DNA of 64,000 nucleotides from Chinchilla lanigera (lineage: Eukaryota > Chordata > Mammalia > Rodentia > Chinchillidae), in contig NW_004955435.1 in assembly GCF_000276665.1 (NCBI RefSeq), forward strand, positions 6,389,450 to 6,453,449, read 5' to 3'. Below are positions 23,101 to 35,866 of the stretch, piece after piece. Each line of letters begins with the position of its first letter. Within the stretch, counting starts at the first letter, position 1. Below the pieces are notes generated by a model. It did not search any database. It was not told the DNA's origin and saw only the letters and a list, made by a program, of their open reading frames with translations. The position numbers and the translations under genes were made by a program.

Positions 23101-23662
23101 TGTCTTTGCTTTCTGTTGCTATAACACAATACCGGAGACTGGGTGATTTATAAATGCAAGAGATTTATCTTTGCTCACAGTTCTAGAAGTGGGGTAGGTG
23201 CTGGCATTATCTCAACCTCAGATGAAGCCTTGAATAGTTTTAACTCATTGCTGAAAGTGCAAAGACAAACGGGAGCAGATCTAGACACAGAGAGAGGACA
23301 GAAGGGGAGATGGCTCACTGCGCCCCATGCAAAGGATGGAGCCCAGGCCTCTGCACTGAGCTGTTCCTCTTTACTGCTATTTCTTAATTTTTACTTTGAG
23401 ACAGAACCTCACCAAATCACTTAACTGCCCATGGTGGGCTAAAACTTACAATCCTCTGTCCTCAGTCTTCTGGAATGTTGGGATTACAGGTGTGCACCGC
23501 TAGGCCCAGCTAAGAGCTGTCTAAAACAACCCACTCTCAGTAATTAATGTATTAATTCCTGCTTGAGGACAGAGCTTCATGTAAATGCTCACCTCTGAGT
23601 ATGTTTACATTGGCAATTAAATTTTGGTTTTCATGAAGACAAATTACATTCAAATCACAGCA
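23101..23662 (-). mobile_element. MaLR (MST/MLT1-like) LTR inserted in L1, itself split by a B1
   Basis: The plus strand begins TGTCTTTGCTTTCTGTTGCT with ATAACACAATACCGGAGACTG and GGTGATTTATAA, and ends near CAAATCACAGCA. This is the reverse of a MaLR LTR (TGCTGTG... to ...AAGACA). The central part has a CAACCCACTCTCAGTAATTA block typical of these LTRs. L1 sequence lies on both sides in the same orientation. Confidence 0.8.
23365..23513 (-). repeat. B1 SINE, diverged
   Basis: A T-rich tail is followed by TTTGAGACAGAACCTCACC, TACAATCCTCTGTCCTCAG, GGGATTACAGGTGTGCACCG and a GCCCAGC end, the reverse of a B1. GAGCTGT occurs on both flanks (23358-23364 and 23514-23520), a plausible target-site duplication. 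It lies wholly within the MaLR LTR. Confidence 0.85.
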
Positions 23663-24115
23663 AGAACTTTCAAGTTGAGTTACTCATTTTTATATGTAGT
23701 TATATACGTTTCTTACACATTTTGGCAGATACATGGTTTGCAAATTTTTCTCCCCTTCTTTCTGTTGTCTTCATTTCATTATTGTCTTTGCTCTGCAGAA
23801 ACTTTTCAGCTTAATGCAGTTCCAATTGTTTATTCTGGCCTTTGATGACTGTGTTTTTGGTGTCCTAGCCAAGGAAATCATTCCAAATGAAAGTCAAGGA
23901 GCATTTTTCTTCTTAAAGGGACTTCCTGCTTACAGAGGGCGGGCATACTTGTTGATCAATTTCAAAATAACTTTTAAAATATATTGTAAGGGTTTACCTT
24001 CACTATTTTGCATGTGGATATAACATTGTTTACTGAAGGGACTGTCTTTCCCCCATTGTGTATTCCTGGTGCCACTAAGGAAGATTAATTGATTGCATGC
24101 TTTGTGGACCACCTT
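23663..24115 (-). mobile_element. Old L1, ORF2 segment (continuation of the 22.3 kb copy)
   Basis: The plus strand carries reverse-complement L1 ORF2 landmarks: ATACATGGTTTGCAAATTTTT, CTCTGCAGAAACTTTTCAGC, TTTTGGTGTCCTAGCCAAGG, then TTGCATGTGGATATAAC and CCCCCATTGTGTATTCCTGG. It follows on from the L1 segment that ends at 23100, so the LTR split one element. Confidence 0.88.
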
Positions 24116-25911
24116 TCCATACTAGGGATAAATCACATGATCATAATATTTACCCCTTTTATTTTACTGTTTTTTAAAGGACATATCTGTAGTTGGATTC
24201 TATGTAGCCTAAGTCAACAAGTCCTCAAATTGCTTTATTTTCTTAAAGCCAGATGAGGTAATCTTAACTTCTTTTAATTTTGTTCTTAAAGAAGAAATAC
24301 AGTGCCTCTCCCCTACTCAACACTTAACTGCAAGCTGTTTAATTATCATCTATCATGTAAGCAGACATGATTATACAGGGAAAGTTGCCATTGACTTTGT
24401 GTATTACTTCATACATTCATCAATTCTGTACTGGGGGGATACTAGGAAAGCCAATGGACCAAGACATGCATTTTATAGAGTGACAGTGAGCCTGTGCAAA
24501 GATATGTTGCTGCTGCCACTCTTCTAATTATGATGTGGTATAAGACAAATTACCAACATATCTGCTTGTACAGTACTACAAATAACTCAAATTACTATAA
24601 ATTAAATGCTAAGAATCATCTGATTTAAGTTTGGTGGGTGAAGTGAGATGTGAACTGTTGTACGGTTCACTCACGCGGCCGTAGCACTTTTGTTGTGCAC
24701 ATAAACATCCATTTTACGTTGTCAGAATCTACCTTGAGTTACAGTAGACTTGAATTATTCAAGCTTCTCAAGGAAGTTCTCTTCACAAATGACCAGCCTT
24801 GCTATCCGTGTTGCCCTGTCTTCCTGCCTCTACCATCTGCCCTTGGGTTCTGTCAGTCTCACTTTAGGGGAACAGCCTTGTCTATGAATTCTGTACCATG
24901 AAATCCAAGAAGCATTTTGCATTGTTAAATGTGTTCTTCATCTTGAAATACTTTTTTTCTCTGGTCAGGATGTACTTCCTATTTCTTTAGCTATTTTTAG
25001 AAATACATTTTGTGTCCACTTAAAATATAAGCTCTGATATAATGGGCTCCAATGGATAGTAGGAAAGGTCACTGTAATGAAGCAAATTAGCATATTCATC
25101 ATCTCATATAGTGACTTAGTTTTCTTTTTGTAGCAGAAACCGTGAAAATCTCATTTAATAAGAATCCCAAGCAGTACGATTTTGTTACCTCTAATCTTCT
25201 TGTTTACACTAGATTTTTAACTCCCACTACATTTGGAGCAGTTATAGTGATCTTTAAAAATCCTTTTTAATGCAGGTTTTCCTCTTCCACAAGCTGTTCC
25301 TTTTGTTTGTACACTTGCCTTGGCTACCGTAGCTTAGCTTTCCTTCATTTCCAAAACAATATTCACTGCTTCAAAACGTAGTCTTGTCTTTCAGTAGATT
25401 GGTTTTCCTTACTGAAAGCTGTGTAGTCTGGTGTCCAGCTTTGCCAGAGCATTTATGATTCCTGTAAATAGACATTTATGTAATTTCACTTTTTGAGAAA
25501 CATTTTGTCCCTTTGAGGCATTAAAGTCCAGAGAGATAGGAATCTTGTGCATTTGTTCTTCTTGTTCATTTATTTTTTCACTTCATTACCTAGCACAGTG
25601 TCATACACAAACTGGACAGCAAAATATAATATTTGAACAAAGCCCCGAATGCATTAACAAATGTATTTCAGAGTCTACTTGTCACTTGTGGAATTGTTGG
25701 TATAATCTCCAAATCTCCCTTTATGATAACAATAAAATAATAAAAATGCTGAAAGGATTTATTAGAAATGATTACTAAGCTCGATGCCAAGAAATAACAG
25801 TTTTGATGTTGAATCTTCAATTTGATACTTGATCCACTTTAAGACTTTCCCTTCATGTTATCTCTAAAATTAAAAAAAAAATGCTAACAATAATAATGAA
25901 AATAGCAAAGC
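24116..25911. other. No recognised gene or repeat
   Basis: AT-rich DNA. The forward frames at 24650-24901 and 25545-25778 have no recognisable domain. Confidence 0.4.
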
Positions 25912-26110
25912 TACAATTTATGAAGAGTTTACTATATGTGCCAGACACCTGGCAAAATGATGTAAAGACATAGAAATTTATCTGTAGAACACCTACATAT
26001 TACATACTAACATACAAATAGGACATTTCCATCTATATAGTACGATGTGTGCCGCACCCTTTTAAACATGTTATATACATTTCATTTAGTCTTACTTAAT
26101 GATGTGGTTA
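25912..26110 (-). repeat. MIR-like fragment
   Basis: ACAATTTATGAAGAGTTTAC followed by TATATGTGCCAGACACCTGG and a later ATTTCATTTAGTCTTAC block matches the reversed 3' part of a MIR. Confidence 0.6.
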
Positions 26111-27179
26111 GGTGGATTAAATCTTCATTAGAAACACTGTGTATATTGTACACTAGAATACGGGAGTCAGATAATGATTATTATGTCTGTATGATATAAT
26201 TAAAAAGTACACTGCCATGCAGTATGCAGATGAGTTATGCTACTGCATTGCTAGTATTATGAGACTTCTGATTTACACATTCAGAATTTGTTCTAAATTC
26301 TTAAAATGTTTCTTGGCTAGGACTACTTTTCTTTCATGCTCATTTTTGCAGTAATCTGCTGTTGCTCACTTTTCAATTATGAGAATTTTGGCATATTTGA
26401 CACTGCATAATTAGTATTCACAACTCCTTAACACTGCAGGCCCCAAGGAAAACACTGTTTTACATTCTTCTACTGTGAGATAGCTGCAGAGGCTCAGTAA
26501 ATTATTTTTATACCCTTAAGGCCTATGAAATTATATTTTAAATATGTTTCAAAGCTTAAAACTCAAAACTGTCATATCATAAACATGTTTCCCTTCCATG
26601 AAATTTTACAATAATTCATTAAATGAAATGTAATTAATCATTCATTTCACAAAACTGAGGTAAAAGAGACAAATACCTAAGGTTTTCTCCAACTATTGCA
26701 GAAAATAATTTACATACTAACATTTGTATTTTTAGGATGATACACAGTGCCACATTTAAGTTGCATAGCTTTTCCTGTTATAAATTAAATAGAATTTATA
26801 TGAACAATGGAAGAAAAGTATTAAAATGTTAAATTATTTATCACATGTAGCCTGCTTTTCTGTTTTTCTTTAAATTAAAGGTGTACAGAGTTCTTGAAAG
26901 CATAAATGCACTGTTTACCATATTTACACTGGTCCAACATAGCCTGTTAGTATTTATCTTCAGGTATTTCTCTGTTTTTCCCTGTTAAAACTGATCATTC
27001 TAGCATGTATTTTATATTCTCCAGTATCCAACTGCAATAATATTAGCAAGAAAAGTTATATGAAGTTTACTTCTCAAATACTGGGAGCACAGACCTAGAT
27101 CTAGTTCAGCTTCTGACGAGGCTTTTATTACACCATGTTCAAGACAAGGAATTTGGCTTGGGTTTTATTTTATTGTCAT

Positions 27180-27315
27180 TCAAACAAGCAAATATTTAAT
27201 GAGATTACAGTGTGTCACACAGTGTTCTAGATGTTGGGAAAGACAAAATCTCTCCTCAAGCTTAAATTCTAATGGCTAGGAAGTTAATAATAAGAAAATG
27301 AGACAATGTTGAAAT
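27180..27315 (-). repeat. L2 LINE 3' fragment
   Basis: CAAGCAAATATTTAATGAG, ACAGTGTTCTAGATGTTGGG and a CTCAAGCTTAAATTCTAATGG block match the reversed L2 3' end. Confidence 0.65.
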
Positions 27316-28352
27316 AGCCTTCTGTTTTCTCCTATATTTTATATAACTATTTTAACCTCATCTTAAATCATACTTTGTGTTTACACTTATAATTTCATTT
27401 AGTCAATTGTGTAATAATCATCTGCTTATGCATAGTTCCTCTTGTGACTGCCTCACAATTAGGAATCCTCTCTGAAGTGTCATTTATTGGTTGCAATTCT
27501 TAACAGAGTTTCTGGCCATAGTGTACACTTAATGAAGGTTTATTAAATGGATAAATGTATGAATAAGTAATTTAATTAATAGGAGACAGAGGGAATTAGC
27601 AAAACTTTTGGAACTTAAATTGAAGCTAAGTTTTTCAATGTTTGGTGTATAATTTCTGTATGTTGAACCTTCACAGAATTATGAAGTCAAAGATGTATTA
27701 CCTCAACCTACTTCCTTAGAAAAATATGGCCTTCTCTTCCCATTCATGTTGAGCTTTCACTTTAAGGGAAGTTAAGGTACTCTGATTAACAATTAGGATA
27801 CATGTTTAACTTAAGAAAAAAAACATATATACATGAAACTCAAAGTCCTTATCTGTAATCCATCAAATTTTTAGTTCTAGGTGCTAAAATTTTCCCCTCA
27901 TGTGTAAATAATTCATCTGAATGCTACGTATTTCCACTACCATTTTTTATGTGATTAAGTGCCCTATTATTGTGTTTTTCTGTACTCATTGATTATAATT
28001 ATGTCTTGGGAAGTTCATTGATTTAAAAGACTAAGAGTATTCTGCAACTGTAATAAATACAATTATGGAATATTAGAAAACGTGTTAGAAGTGAGATTGG
28101 GCTTGGACAAACGCACTGTATGAATAAAAATAACAAATATTGTGAGCAGCTGTTCTCTTCATCTGGCACACAGGAAACTGAAGAAATGCTCACATAAGCC
28201 CACCAGGTGATAGGGCCAGCACGTACTGCACTCATGGAAAGAGAATAATTGTAACAATGGAACAGTAAATGAAATGTGTAAGAGGAACTGACAACTTGCT
28301 GCATTAGACAGTAAGTTATGAAAGACTTCAGAGAAACCTCATTTAACATTCC
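27316..28352. other. No recognised gene or repeat
   Basis: AT-rich DNA. The minus-strand frame at 28023-28349 (108 codons) has no recognisable domain and abuts an L1 3' end, so it is not called. Confidence 0.4.
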
Positions 28353-29165
28353 CGTCTTTTTTTCCCAGTCAGATTTGATTGGTACATTTTAGGCATATAT
28401 AATGATCACATTCATCTAGGGAATATGGACTTGCACATGACAAAAATTGTTTCCTTTTCTGCCAATTCCTCTACCTTCCCTTCAACCCCTTCTCCCCTCC
28501 CGAATACAAAAGCTTTGCTTCAGTTTTTCCTGCATTTCTCTTTTGTATTTTTAATTTTCTCTTTTCTTTTGCTTCCACCCCCCTCTTGTGTCCCTCCCCA
28601 TTTGAACATTTCCTCCCTATTTCAAAATTTCTATTCTTTTTGGTCCTTATTTCCACTTTTGGTTTCTCACACCAGAGAAACAATGTGCTATTTATATGTG
28701 TGTGTCTGGTTTATTTCACTGAAGAGTATGCTCTTGAGGTGCATCCATTTACCTAGAAATGTCTCAAGCTTATCCTTTTTTATGGCAGAATAATACTCCA
28801 TTGTATGTCAAAAAAATACCACATCTTCTTTATCCATTCACCAGCTAATGGGCATTTGGGCTGTTCCTAAAATTTAGCTAGTACAAGCTGTTGCTATAAA
28901 TGTAGGTGTGCGTATAATGCTGTCGTATGATGCTTTTAATTCTTTTGGGAAGACAAGAAGGGGAGCAGCTGGGTCAAATGGAACCCCCAATCTAGTTTTT
29001 TGAGGAATCTCCGCATTGATTTTGACAGTGGTTATACCAGTCTACACTCCCACCAACAGTGGAGAAGGTTCCCACCAACATTTGTTATTGCTTGATTTGA
29101 TGATGACAGCCATTCTTTTTGGGGTGATGTGGAATCTCAGTGTTGTTTTAGTTTGTGTCTGGTAT
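28353..29165 (-). mobile_element. L1 3' end, 5' truncated
   Basis: A C/T-rich 3'UTR (28440-28680 on the plus strand) is followed by GAATAATACTCCATTGTATG, CTTTATCCATTCACCAGC, GCTGGGTCAAATGGAACC and GAGGAATCTCCGCATTGATT, then CACTCCCACCAACAGTGGAG. These are the reverse-complement landmarks of the ORF2 end. The forward frame at 28425-28793 is translation of this 3'UTR, not a gene. Confidence 0.92.
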
Positions 29166-29199
29166 CTGTAGGTCTCCATTTTGGATTATTTCAATACTA

Positions 29200-31500
29200 A
29201 CGATCAATTCCCACTTTAGTGCTACAGTGCCGCAAGAATGGTATCACAGCATTCAAACATTCAGTGATGTTTTTCTTTTCTTTCTTAGATGATTAATGCT
29301 TGAAGATGTCGTCTCAATTTCAAGTTTGAAGAATGTTTCCTACGAGTGCAGAAATACAGATTGCTAATTATTTCTGTCACTACTTTGAGGATTTTGTACT
29401 ATTGTCAATTGTAATTCATCATTTTTCTTAAGAAATAAGCTGTAAAATCCCTTTGTTTCTTTGAATAATAAATCTTTGAAGTTTGATGCCTGATTTTCAG
29501 ATTTTTTTCCCTTTTGTTGCATGTTTTTCTGTGATGATACCGAATTGGTTTTGTTCATTTTTATTGTGCTTTTATTTTGGAGTGCTCCTTGCATATGTGG
29601 GTCATTGTCATTCCTGAGCTCTTGAACACTCTCACCTGTTATGTTTTCAAATTTTTATTTTGCTTCATTTTTTATTTGCCTTTGAGCTAACTACATATAT
29701 GCTAGAAATTTGACTGCAAGTCTACATGTTTCTTTTGTTTTCAAACAGTGTTCCCAATTTTTACATGTGCTATATATAATTTTATATTTTATATATGTGC
29801 TGTTGAATTTTTTAAAGTCTAGTCATTTTTGTCATAGTTTCCTTTTTATTCGTTCTCCTTTTTTCTTAAAATTAAAGTGAACACAGTTACTGAAATATCT
29901 CAACATGCATTTAGTAAGGGATATTTAAATAATAAACGCAACTTATTTATAAATATTTAAAACTGATCTTCATTCTTATGTGATGATTGTAACAGAGTGT
30001 AGATATAGCTTGATAATTATCTTCTCTGGAGACTTTTAAAAATATTGCGCTGTTTTCTCACTACTATGGTTTTTGCTAAATATTCTCTTAACCTAACTAA
30101 TATTATGTTAAATATAGTCTTTGTTTGCAGATGTTTCCAAGATATTACCTTTATCTTTGCCTCTTTAGTTTTTTATGATGCTTCTAGATGAAAATTACTT
30201 TATTCTGTTAAAGATATGTTGAACTTTTCAGAACTAATGGTTGTGTACTTTAATAATTCTGAAAAGCATTAAGAAAACTTAATAGTAAAACATAATACAT
30301 ATTCAGAAAAGTGCACCGAAGTGTAGAATTTAATGAATTTTTTCAAACTACACATATTGATCTATCCAACCCATAAATGAAGAAATTCAATATATATAGA
30401 ATTCCACATTCTTCCTTTGTTTTCTGCTCAGGTATTATTACTTATACCCAAATATTATCACTGCCTGAAATTCTATAATCAAAGCTAAATTTTGCCAAAA
30501 TTTACTTTACATAAAGAGAACTGCAAAATACTGTACATATAATCAGCCCACAGTGTCTATGGCAGAATGACTCCAGGACTTCCAGTGAACTCCCAAATCC
30601 ACTGATGTTCAAGCTCCTTCCATAAAATGAAGTAGTGTTTACCTATTACTGAAGCACATCTTCCTCTATACATTAGATCATCTCTAGATTTTTTATAATA
30701 CATACTGCAATATAAATAGTATATGAATATTTGTTATATTATTTAGGGAATTATGTCAAGGAAAAGTTTGAATATGGGCAAGAAATTGATATATACAGAG
30801 AACCAACACTATTCCATAGTTTTTATTTCTTTTGTACAGTGTCTGTTCTTATTAATAAGCAGTATTCCTTGGTGAAAATTCAACCAGTATCTTTGCAAAT
30901 ATCTCTTTTGCTCATTTTCTTCTCTGAATGCAATTACACAAATGCTTGACTTTCTAGTTTTTTCTTCTATATCTTCTATTTTCTAGCTCATTGTTTTTTC
31001 TGGCTTGAATCATCAGTAATTTCTTAATAGATACTTGTCAGTTCACTAATTTTCCCTGCAGTTGTTTAAAACTTGCTGTTCAAACTGAACATTGTTTTTA
31101 ATCTATATCTTTAAATTTATCCACAACATTTTCATTTTAGATGTGCTGTTTATGTATTTAAAGTATCCCTTTAAAAAATCTTACTGTTCTCTTGCATTTT
31201 TATTTTATTTTAAAATAAATATATCTTATATATACCCCTTTTATAAGAACACTTCTATTATTTTTTGAATTTACAATTATATCATCTTATATTACAAGTT
31301 GTGTAATAATGCTGTTATTACTGCTGACTTTAACTAATGATATTGTATTTTTGCTTTTTGTAGTCTTAAGTAGTTCCTTCACTTGTAGCATAAATAATCT
31401 TTCCTGTGTGAACTCTAGCAGCATTTGGTTTTCTTCTGCGAATTGCCCTTGATTCTTCAGAATGCTACTACTACATTTTTCTTGAACCTTGTAAATGATA
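29200..31500 (-). repeat. Possible very old L1/HAL1-like remnant
   Basis: T-rich sequence on the plus strand resembles the reverse complement of old L1/HAL1 ORF1. Examples are GACTTTTAAAAATATTGCG near 30030 and TTCCCTGCAGTTGTTTAAAAC near 31057. The match is by impression only and the edges are guesses. A MER2-like element is embedded. Confidence 0.3.
30543..30790 (+). mobile_element. MER2-like (Tigger/TcMar) DNA transposon remnant
   Basis: Ordered partial matches to the MER2 internal sequence are seen: CTCCAGGACTTCCAGTGAAC, ATCCACTGATGTTCAAG, then AGATCATCTCTAGATTTTTTA followed by TAATACATACTGCAATATAAA, and TATTTAGGGAATTATGTCAAG. MER2 elements are non-autonomous and non-coding. Terminal inverted repeats are degraded. 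Confidence 0.72.
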
Positions 31501-32108
31501 TGAATTAGAATTCCTAGCTTAGATGTGACTGAAGAATTTCTGAGAGAGATTTATTTTTGCATGTAGTAAGCACACAAGAGCTAAAACTTTCCCACTTTTC
31601 TGAAAGTATTTGTTTTCCTCACACAGTTTTACCAAGCCTGTAGACTGCTATGGCTTCCACCCCTATGTAAGGAACTCGTGTCTAATGTTCCACCTTATGT
31701 GAGCCCCCAAATCTTGCTACGTGTAACAGAAGCGGCATGGAAACCAGACTATTTTACTGAGATCAGGTTAAGATTAACAATAGCTTTAGGATAAGCTCAC
31801 TATTCATATTTCCAGTTCCAGCTTTATTTTGCCTCTAGGATTTCTCTTTGCTCCTTGTGCATTCAGCTATGTCTTTAAAATAATGTTTTTGATACTTTAT
31901 AAATAATTTTCAAATTTTTTTGTTTTGGAGTTTTTAAAGGCATCTATCCTGTGATATATCTGAACAGAGAATTTCCCATATTCTCTAAAGAACTTTAACT
32001 TACTGGCTAATTCCCTCAGTAATTAATTGTATAAGCCAGTGGAAGCTATTTAACATTTTGTGCCTTTTTAAAAACATGTAAAATAAAGATGATAAAATTA
32101 TCTACATT

Positions 32109-32222
32109 GGGGGCCGGGGATATAGCTTAGTGGCACAGCACCTGACTGGCAAGTGTGAGGTCCTGAGTTCGATTCCCAGTTCCAAAAATAAATAAATAAA
32201 ATAAAATTAAAAATAAAAATAA
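32109..32222 (+). repeat. ID-like SINE with AAATA-unit tail
   Basis: GGGGGCCGGGGATATAGCTT, a GCACCTGACTGGCAAGTG middle and a GTTCGATTCCCAGTTCC B-box end lead into a tail of AAATA units. Flanks at about 32094-32108 and 32223-32237 read AAATTATCTACATT and AAATTATCTATATT, a target-site duplication with one change. Confidence 0.92.
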
Positions 32223-32237
32223 AAAATTATCTATATT

Positions 32238-34239
32238 TATGGTGATTTTATGGTGAAATGTTACCAATACATGTAAAGTGTTTGAATTGCGCTAAACATA
32301 TACTCAGTTATCAGTAATTTTTGGATATTACTTTAGCTACTACTATTATTGCTGTAGTTGTCTTTTTGAAGATACTGATTTCCGGATGTTCAGGTTAGTT
32401 GGCAATAATACTGGAAAATGAAAGGTCAACTAAAAAAATGTATACTCAAATGTTTCTGTTGGTTTGTTGAAGATTCTTTTTGATGTAATGTTACGGAGAC
32501 CAAGATTAAATACTTTTGGGGAGCACCTTTATATAGCTATGATATGTTTTTTTAAGTTATATTTCCCAGGCTAACTTAGGAACCAGTATAGTCTTAAGCT
32601 TGACAAGTTTAGATCAGTTATAAAATGAAATGTTTTGTTCTTGCTGTGTTTTTGTTACAATACCATTTTCACTGCTTTGTTTTAAAATATTAGTGGAGTA
32701 TTATAGATTCTGTGTTATTTCTTTCTGACATAGTTTTAAAATTCTTATAAAATAATCAGGGAAATTGTCTCCCTGAACAATTATGAACAAAATGTATGCA
32801 GGCTGTATGCCTCTAAGTGAAGCTTCATCAATGATAGCAATTTGTTGTAAGATACATTTCTGATGAGAATTATTATAAAATAAGAAAAAAAGATATAACA
32901 GGATTTTCACAGCCCTGAAGAACTGGAAGGACTTCCTTCCCCTTCCCGCCCTCTGTTAATAATTTGAATGAAAATAAATAAAAAGTCTCTTTTCATTTAT
33001 TTTTCTAGGAATGAGCATTTGTCACACAAAAGCTGACTCTTTTAAACTTCAAAATCTCCCATTACCCATTGCAGCAAAAAGGAAATATGTTACTTTTTTT
33101 CCAAGTTTTTCACTTTTGCACTTCAAAATTTCTGTTTCCTAGCTCAATATTATAACATTTTTAAAAATATTAGCAACATTACTGGTGGTGTCAATTTTAC
33201 TCTGTGTTACTAGATACATACTCTGTAAGTATGTAAGTAATAATACTCTATGAGGAATACGTATCCAGTAAGAATACATTTTTCCTCCTTGACAGGTCAG
33301 GTTGATTACTATTTACTCAAGAATAATATAATAACCACTAATTTTGGATCTACAGACTTGTATATCCAGTGATTGACCATGCATAGAAGATGTGACTATT
33401 ATAACTTCTTATTTTTCCTAAATTCTGCTTTCTTCATCTTGTATGGATATACAGAATTGGACATGTCCCCAGACTTAACCTACTCAATAATTCTTTCTGC
33501 TTCTAATGTTCAACATAGACCATTCCTCCTCTCCTTAATGATTCCTCATTATTCTTTCTCCTGGACAAACGGCATCACATTGCATCTCCTCTCTCTCCTC
33601 TGTCTATGCTGCATTATTTCTTTCCTGTGTCTTCTATGCCTCTTGTTCAATTTTTTGGAACCCTCTCTTAGGACTGATGGTAATTTAAAGAGTTCTCATT
33701 GCAGAGGAGACCGCTGAAAGAACATTTTAATATAGAGACACATAATGATAGAAACCGCATTATAATTAAACTCCATTGTCTCTTTATCTTTTTAGATTAT
33801 GGACTTTTTGATGTAATGGGCCGTGTCAAATTTATCTTATATCTATCTTTAATATTTTTTCTGATTATCAATAAATATCACTACATGTTGATTCCTGAGC
33901 AGATACTGAATTCCTATTTCCTAAACGAACGTGATCTTTATGGCTACAATTACAAAACCATTATTATGCAAGTCTTGATAATCCTTTACTTTTTTCTCTG
34001 ATAAGCTCTAGTCATCAGCAAGAGCTGATCTGAGTAAGATCACAAATTCTAAAATAGAATCCAAGGTGCTTTTTAAAATTAGCATAATATACTTCACAAA
34101 TTCCACTGTAGACTGTGCTTTTGAAATGCAAAGATGCAGTGCGGTAAAGGTAAGTTTCTCAGAAGTAATATAAGTAGGCAAATTACTTCTCCAGACAGAA
34201 GGCAGTTTCTTTCCTCAGATTTTACTTTGCTGTTGGTCT
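32238..34239. other. No recognised gene or repeat
   Basis: AT-rich DNA. The overlapping forward frames at 33373-33717 and 33699-34001 (114 and 100 codons) are hydrophobic translations of T-rich sequence without a recognisable domain, so they are not called. Confidence 0.4.
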
Positions 34240-34395
34240 AAGGATCAGAAAGCCTGGCTTATCCTTTTGGTTCCTTTATATACTATGTAGATAACTTAGG
34301 AAATTTTCTTTGAGGCTTAGTTTCTTATTAACAAATGAAGATGAAAATAGCTGGTGTGTTTGTGTCACATATATCTGGTGATGCTCAGTTGAGCC
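34240..34395 (+). repeat. MIR-like fragment
   Basis: AACTTAGGAAATTTTCTTTG followed by AGGCTTAGTTTCTTATTAAC and AATGAAGATGAAAATAG follows the layout of the MIR core. It is very diverged. Confidence 0.45.
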
Positions 34396-35293
34396 GATGC
34401 GTATCATACTGCTTGGAAATATATAAATTATGGTGGAAATGTGAAATATTATGGTTAAGTTAGATGTATTACTTTATTATCAAGATCAAAATTGAAGTAA
34501 GTCAATATTCAGCTTTAAAAAATAGATTGCCTCTCTAAATTTATTTGATAAAGTTTTCTTACCAATAAATATATTACCTGAACAGTAGCTGACTTATTCT
34601 TTTTGTTTTATTACTTAGAGCCAAAGTGACCTTATATTGGTGTAGCCAATGTGCATGCTTCGTTCAGCCTCGAAATCTGTGTGTATTAAATTTCCATGCA
34701 GGAAACGCTCTTTCACCCTCACCCACTTGGGTACCAGCGCACCATTTCTCAGAATGCATTTGCATGTCACTTCCTCAGGGAGGCAGTCCTCCATCCCACA
34801 GATCAGGTGCGGTCCCCCAGGTCATTGCTCTAACAGTGAGCTGCATTTTTCCTCCTTAATCTATACCACAATAGTTCTTAACTTTTGGAGAAATTATCTG
34901 TGTAATCACATTTAAAAATTTATATCCTCATCCTTATAGATGAGCAGCGGAAACAATCACTGATTTCCCTCAGAAGGTAAGATGGTGAAATTTCATAAAG
35001 AACTCTGCTCTAAAATACTCCTTACCATAAGCGTTTAATATCTGTTTGAAGGTAGGATTTTGATTTTATCCAATGTTCTAATTGTTAGATTTTGATAATT
35101 CATGTTGTCTTACTATAACCTGGCAGAGAATGTAACTTTTTGGCAATTAAGTGAATCTATAAAGTCCCTCTGTAAACCGTCTGGAACTGTAAAAATATGC
35201 CTATGAAAAATACAATATAATGTAGCTGTTACAAATTAGATTAATGTTGACTCTCCTCAACTAATCCCTACTCAGGATCAAGGGCTCATCTAG

Positions 35294-35315
35294 ATATATA
35301 CATATATGTATATAT
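35294..35315. repeat. Perfect 22 bp AT palindrome
   Basis: A TA-alternating stretch in which a C at 35301 and a G at 35308 pair across the centre, giving a self-complementary 22-mer. It is probably simple-sequence DNA able to form a cruciform. Confidence 0.85.
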
Positions 35316-35419
35316 AATTTTTCCTATATATTTGGAGCCTAATATATTTATTTGTAGATTTTTATCATTTATATAAAGAGTCATCAGTTTGAGGTAGATG
35401 TTCCTACTACTACAACTAC

Positions 35420-35860
35420 TATTTTTTTTTTTGCAGTATGACAGAGACTTCTGGCACCCTCCAACCTCGTTTCCTTCCACAGTAACAGGACTAACGGTGG
35501 CACACAGCTAGACTGCGTTTCTCTGGCTGTCTTTAGATATGGCCTCGTGGCTATTTCTCCCCAGTGTCTTGTGAGCCGTCCTGCTTCGTAGCTTGATTTT
35601 TCTTGACTAGGACGGACCTTCAGCGCTTTCTTCCTCTGGACCTGGTGTACGACAGCCTGGCCTTCACCCCCCAGGCGGAACTTGAGAACAGGAAACCAGA
35701 AGCAGCCTACCCGGATCCTCGTATGGAAGCGGGCCTCCTTTTGTCTAGGAACATGCATGGGAGTGGAAAAGGAATTGTTCTATTTGAGCTGCTGTACTGT
35801 GGAGTCCAGTTTTCCAAGTTCACTGTCCTACATAAGGTAGGCTCAGAGGCTTCAGTTGAC
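35420..35860. other. GC- and CpG-richer unidentified segment
   Basis: About 400 bp clearly richer in G, C and CpG than the AT-rich flanks. It has a forward frame at 35603-35866 (87 codons) and a longer minus frame at 35384-35758 (124 codons). On the minus strand it ends in a short A run (T run at about 35422-35433 on the plus strand), which could be the tail of an old processed retrocopy. I could not identify a parent protein in either frame, and no target-site duplication was found. A small regulatory element or an exon is not excluded. Confidence 0.35.
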
Positions 35861-35866
35861 TCCTAA

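Noticed and set aside
28425..28793. 122-codon forward reading frame
   Set aside because: It is a translation of the C/T-rich 3'UTR and ORF2 end of a minus-strand L1.
35603..35866. Possible protein-coding exon (87 codons)
   Set aside because: GC-richer and open, but no recognisable protein and no clear splice pairing; kept only as an unidentified segment.
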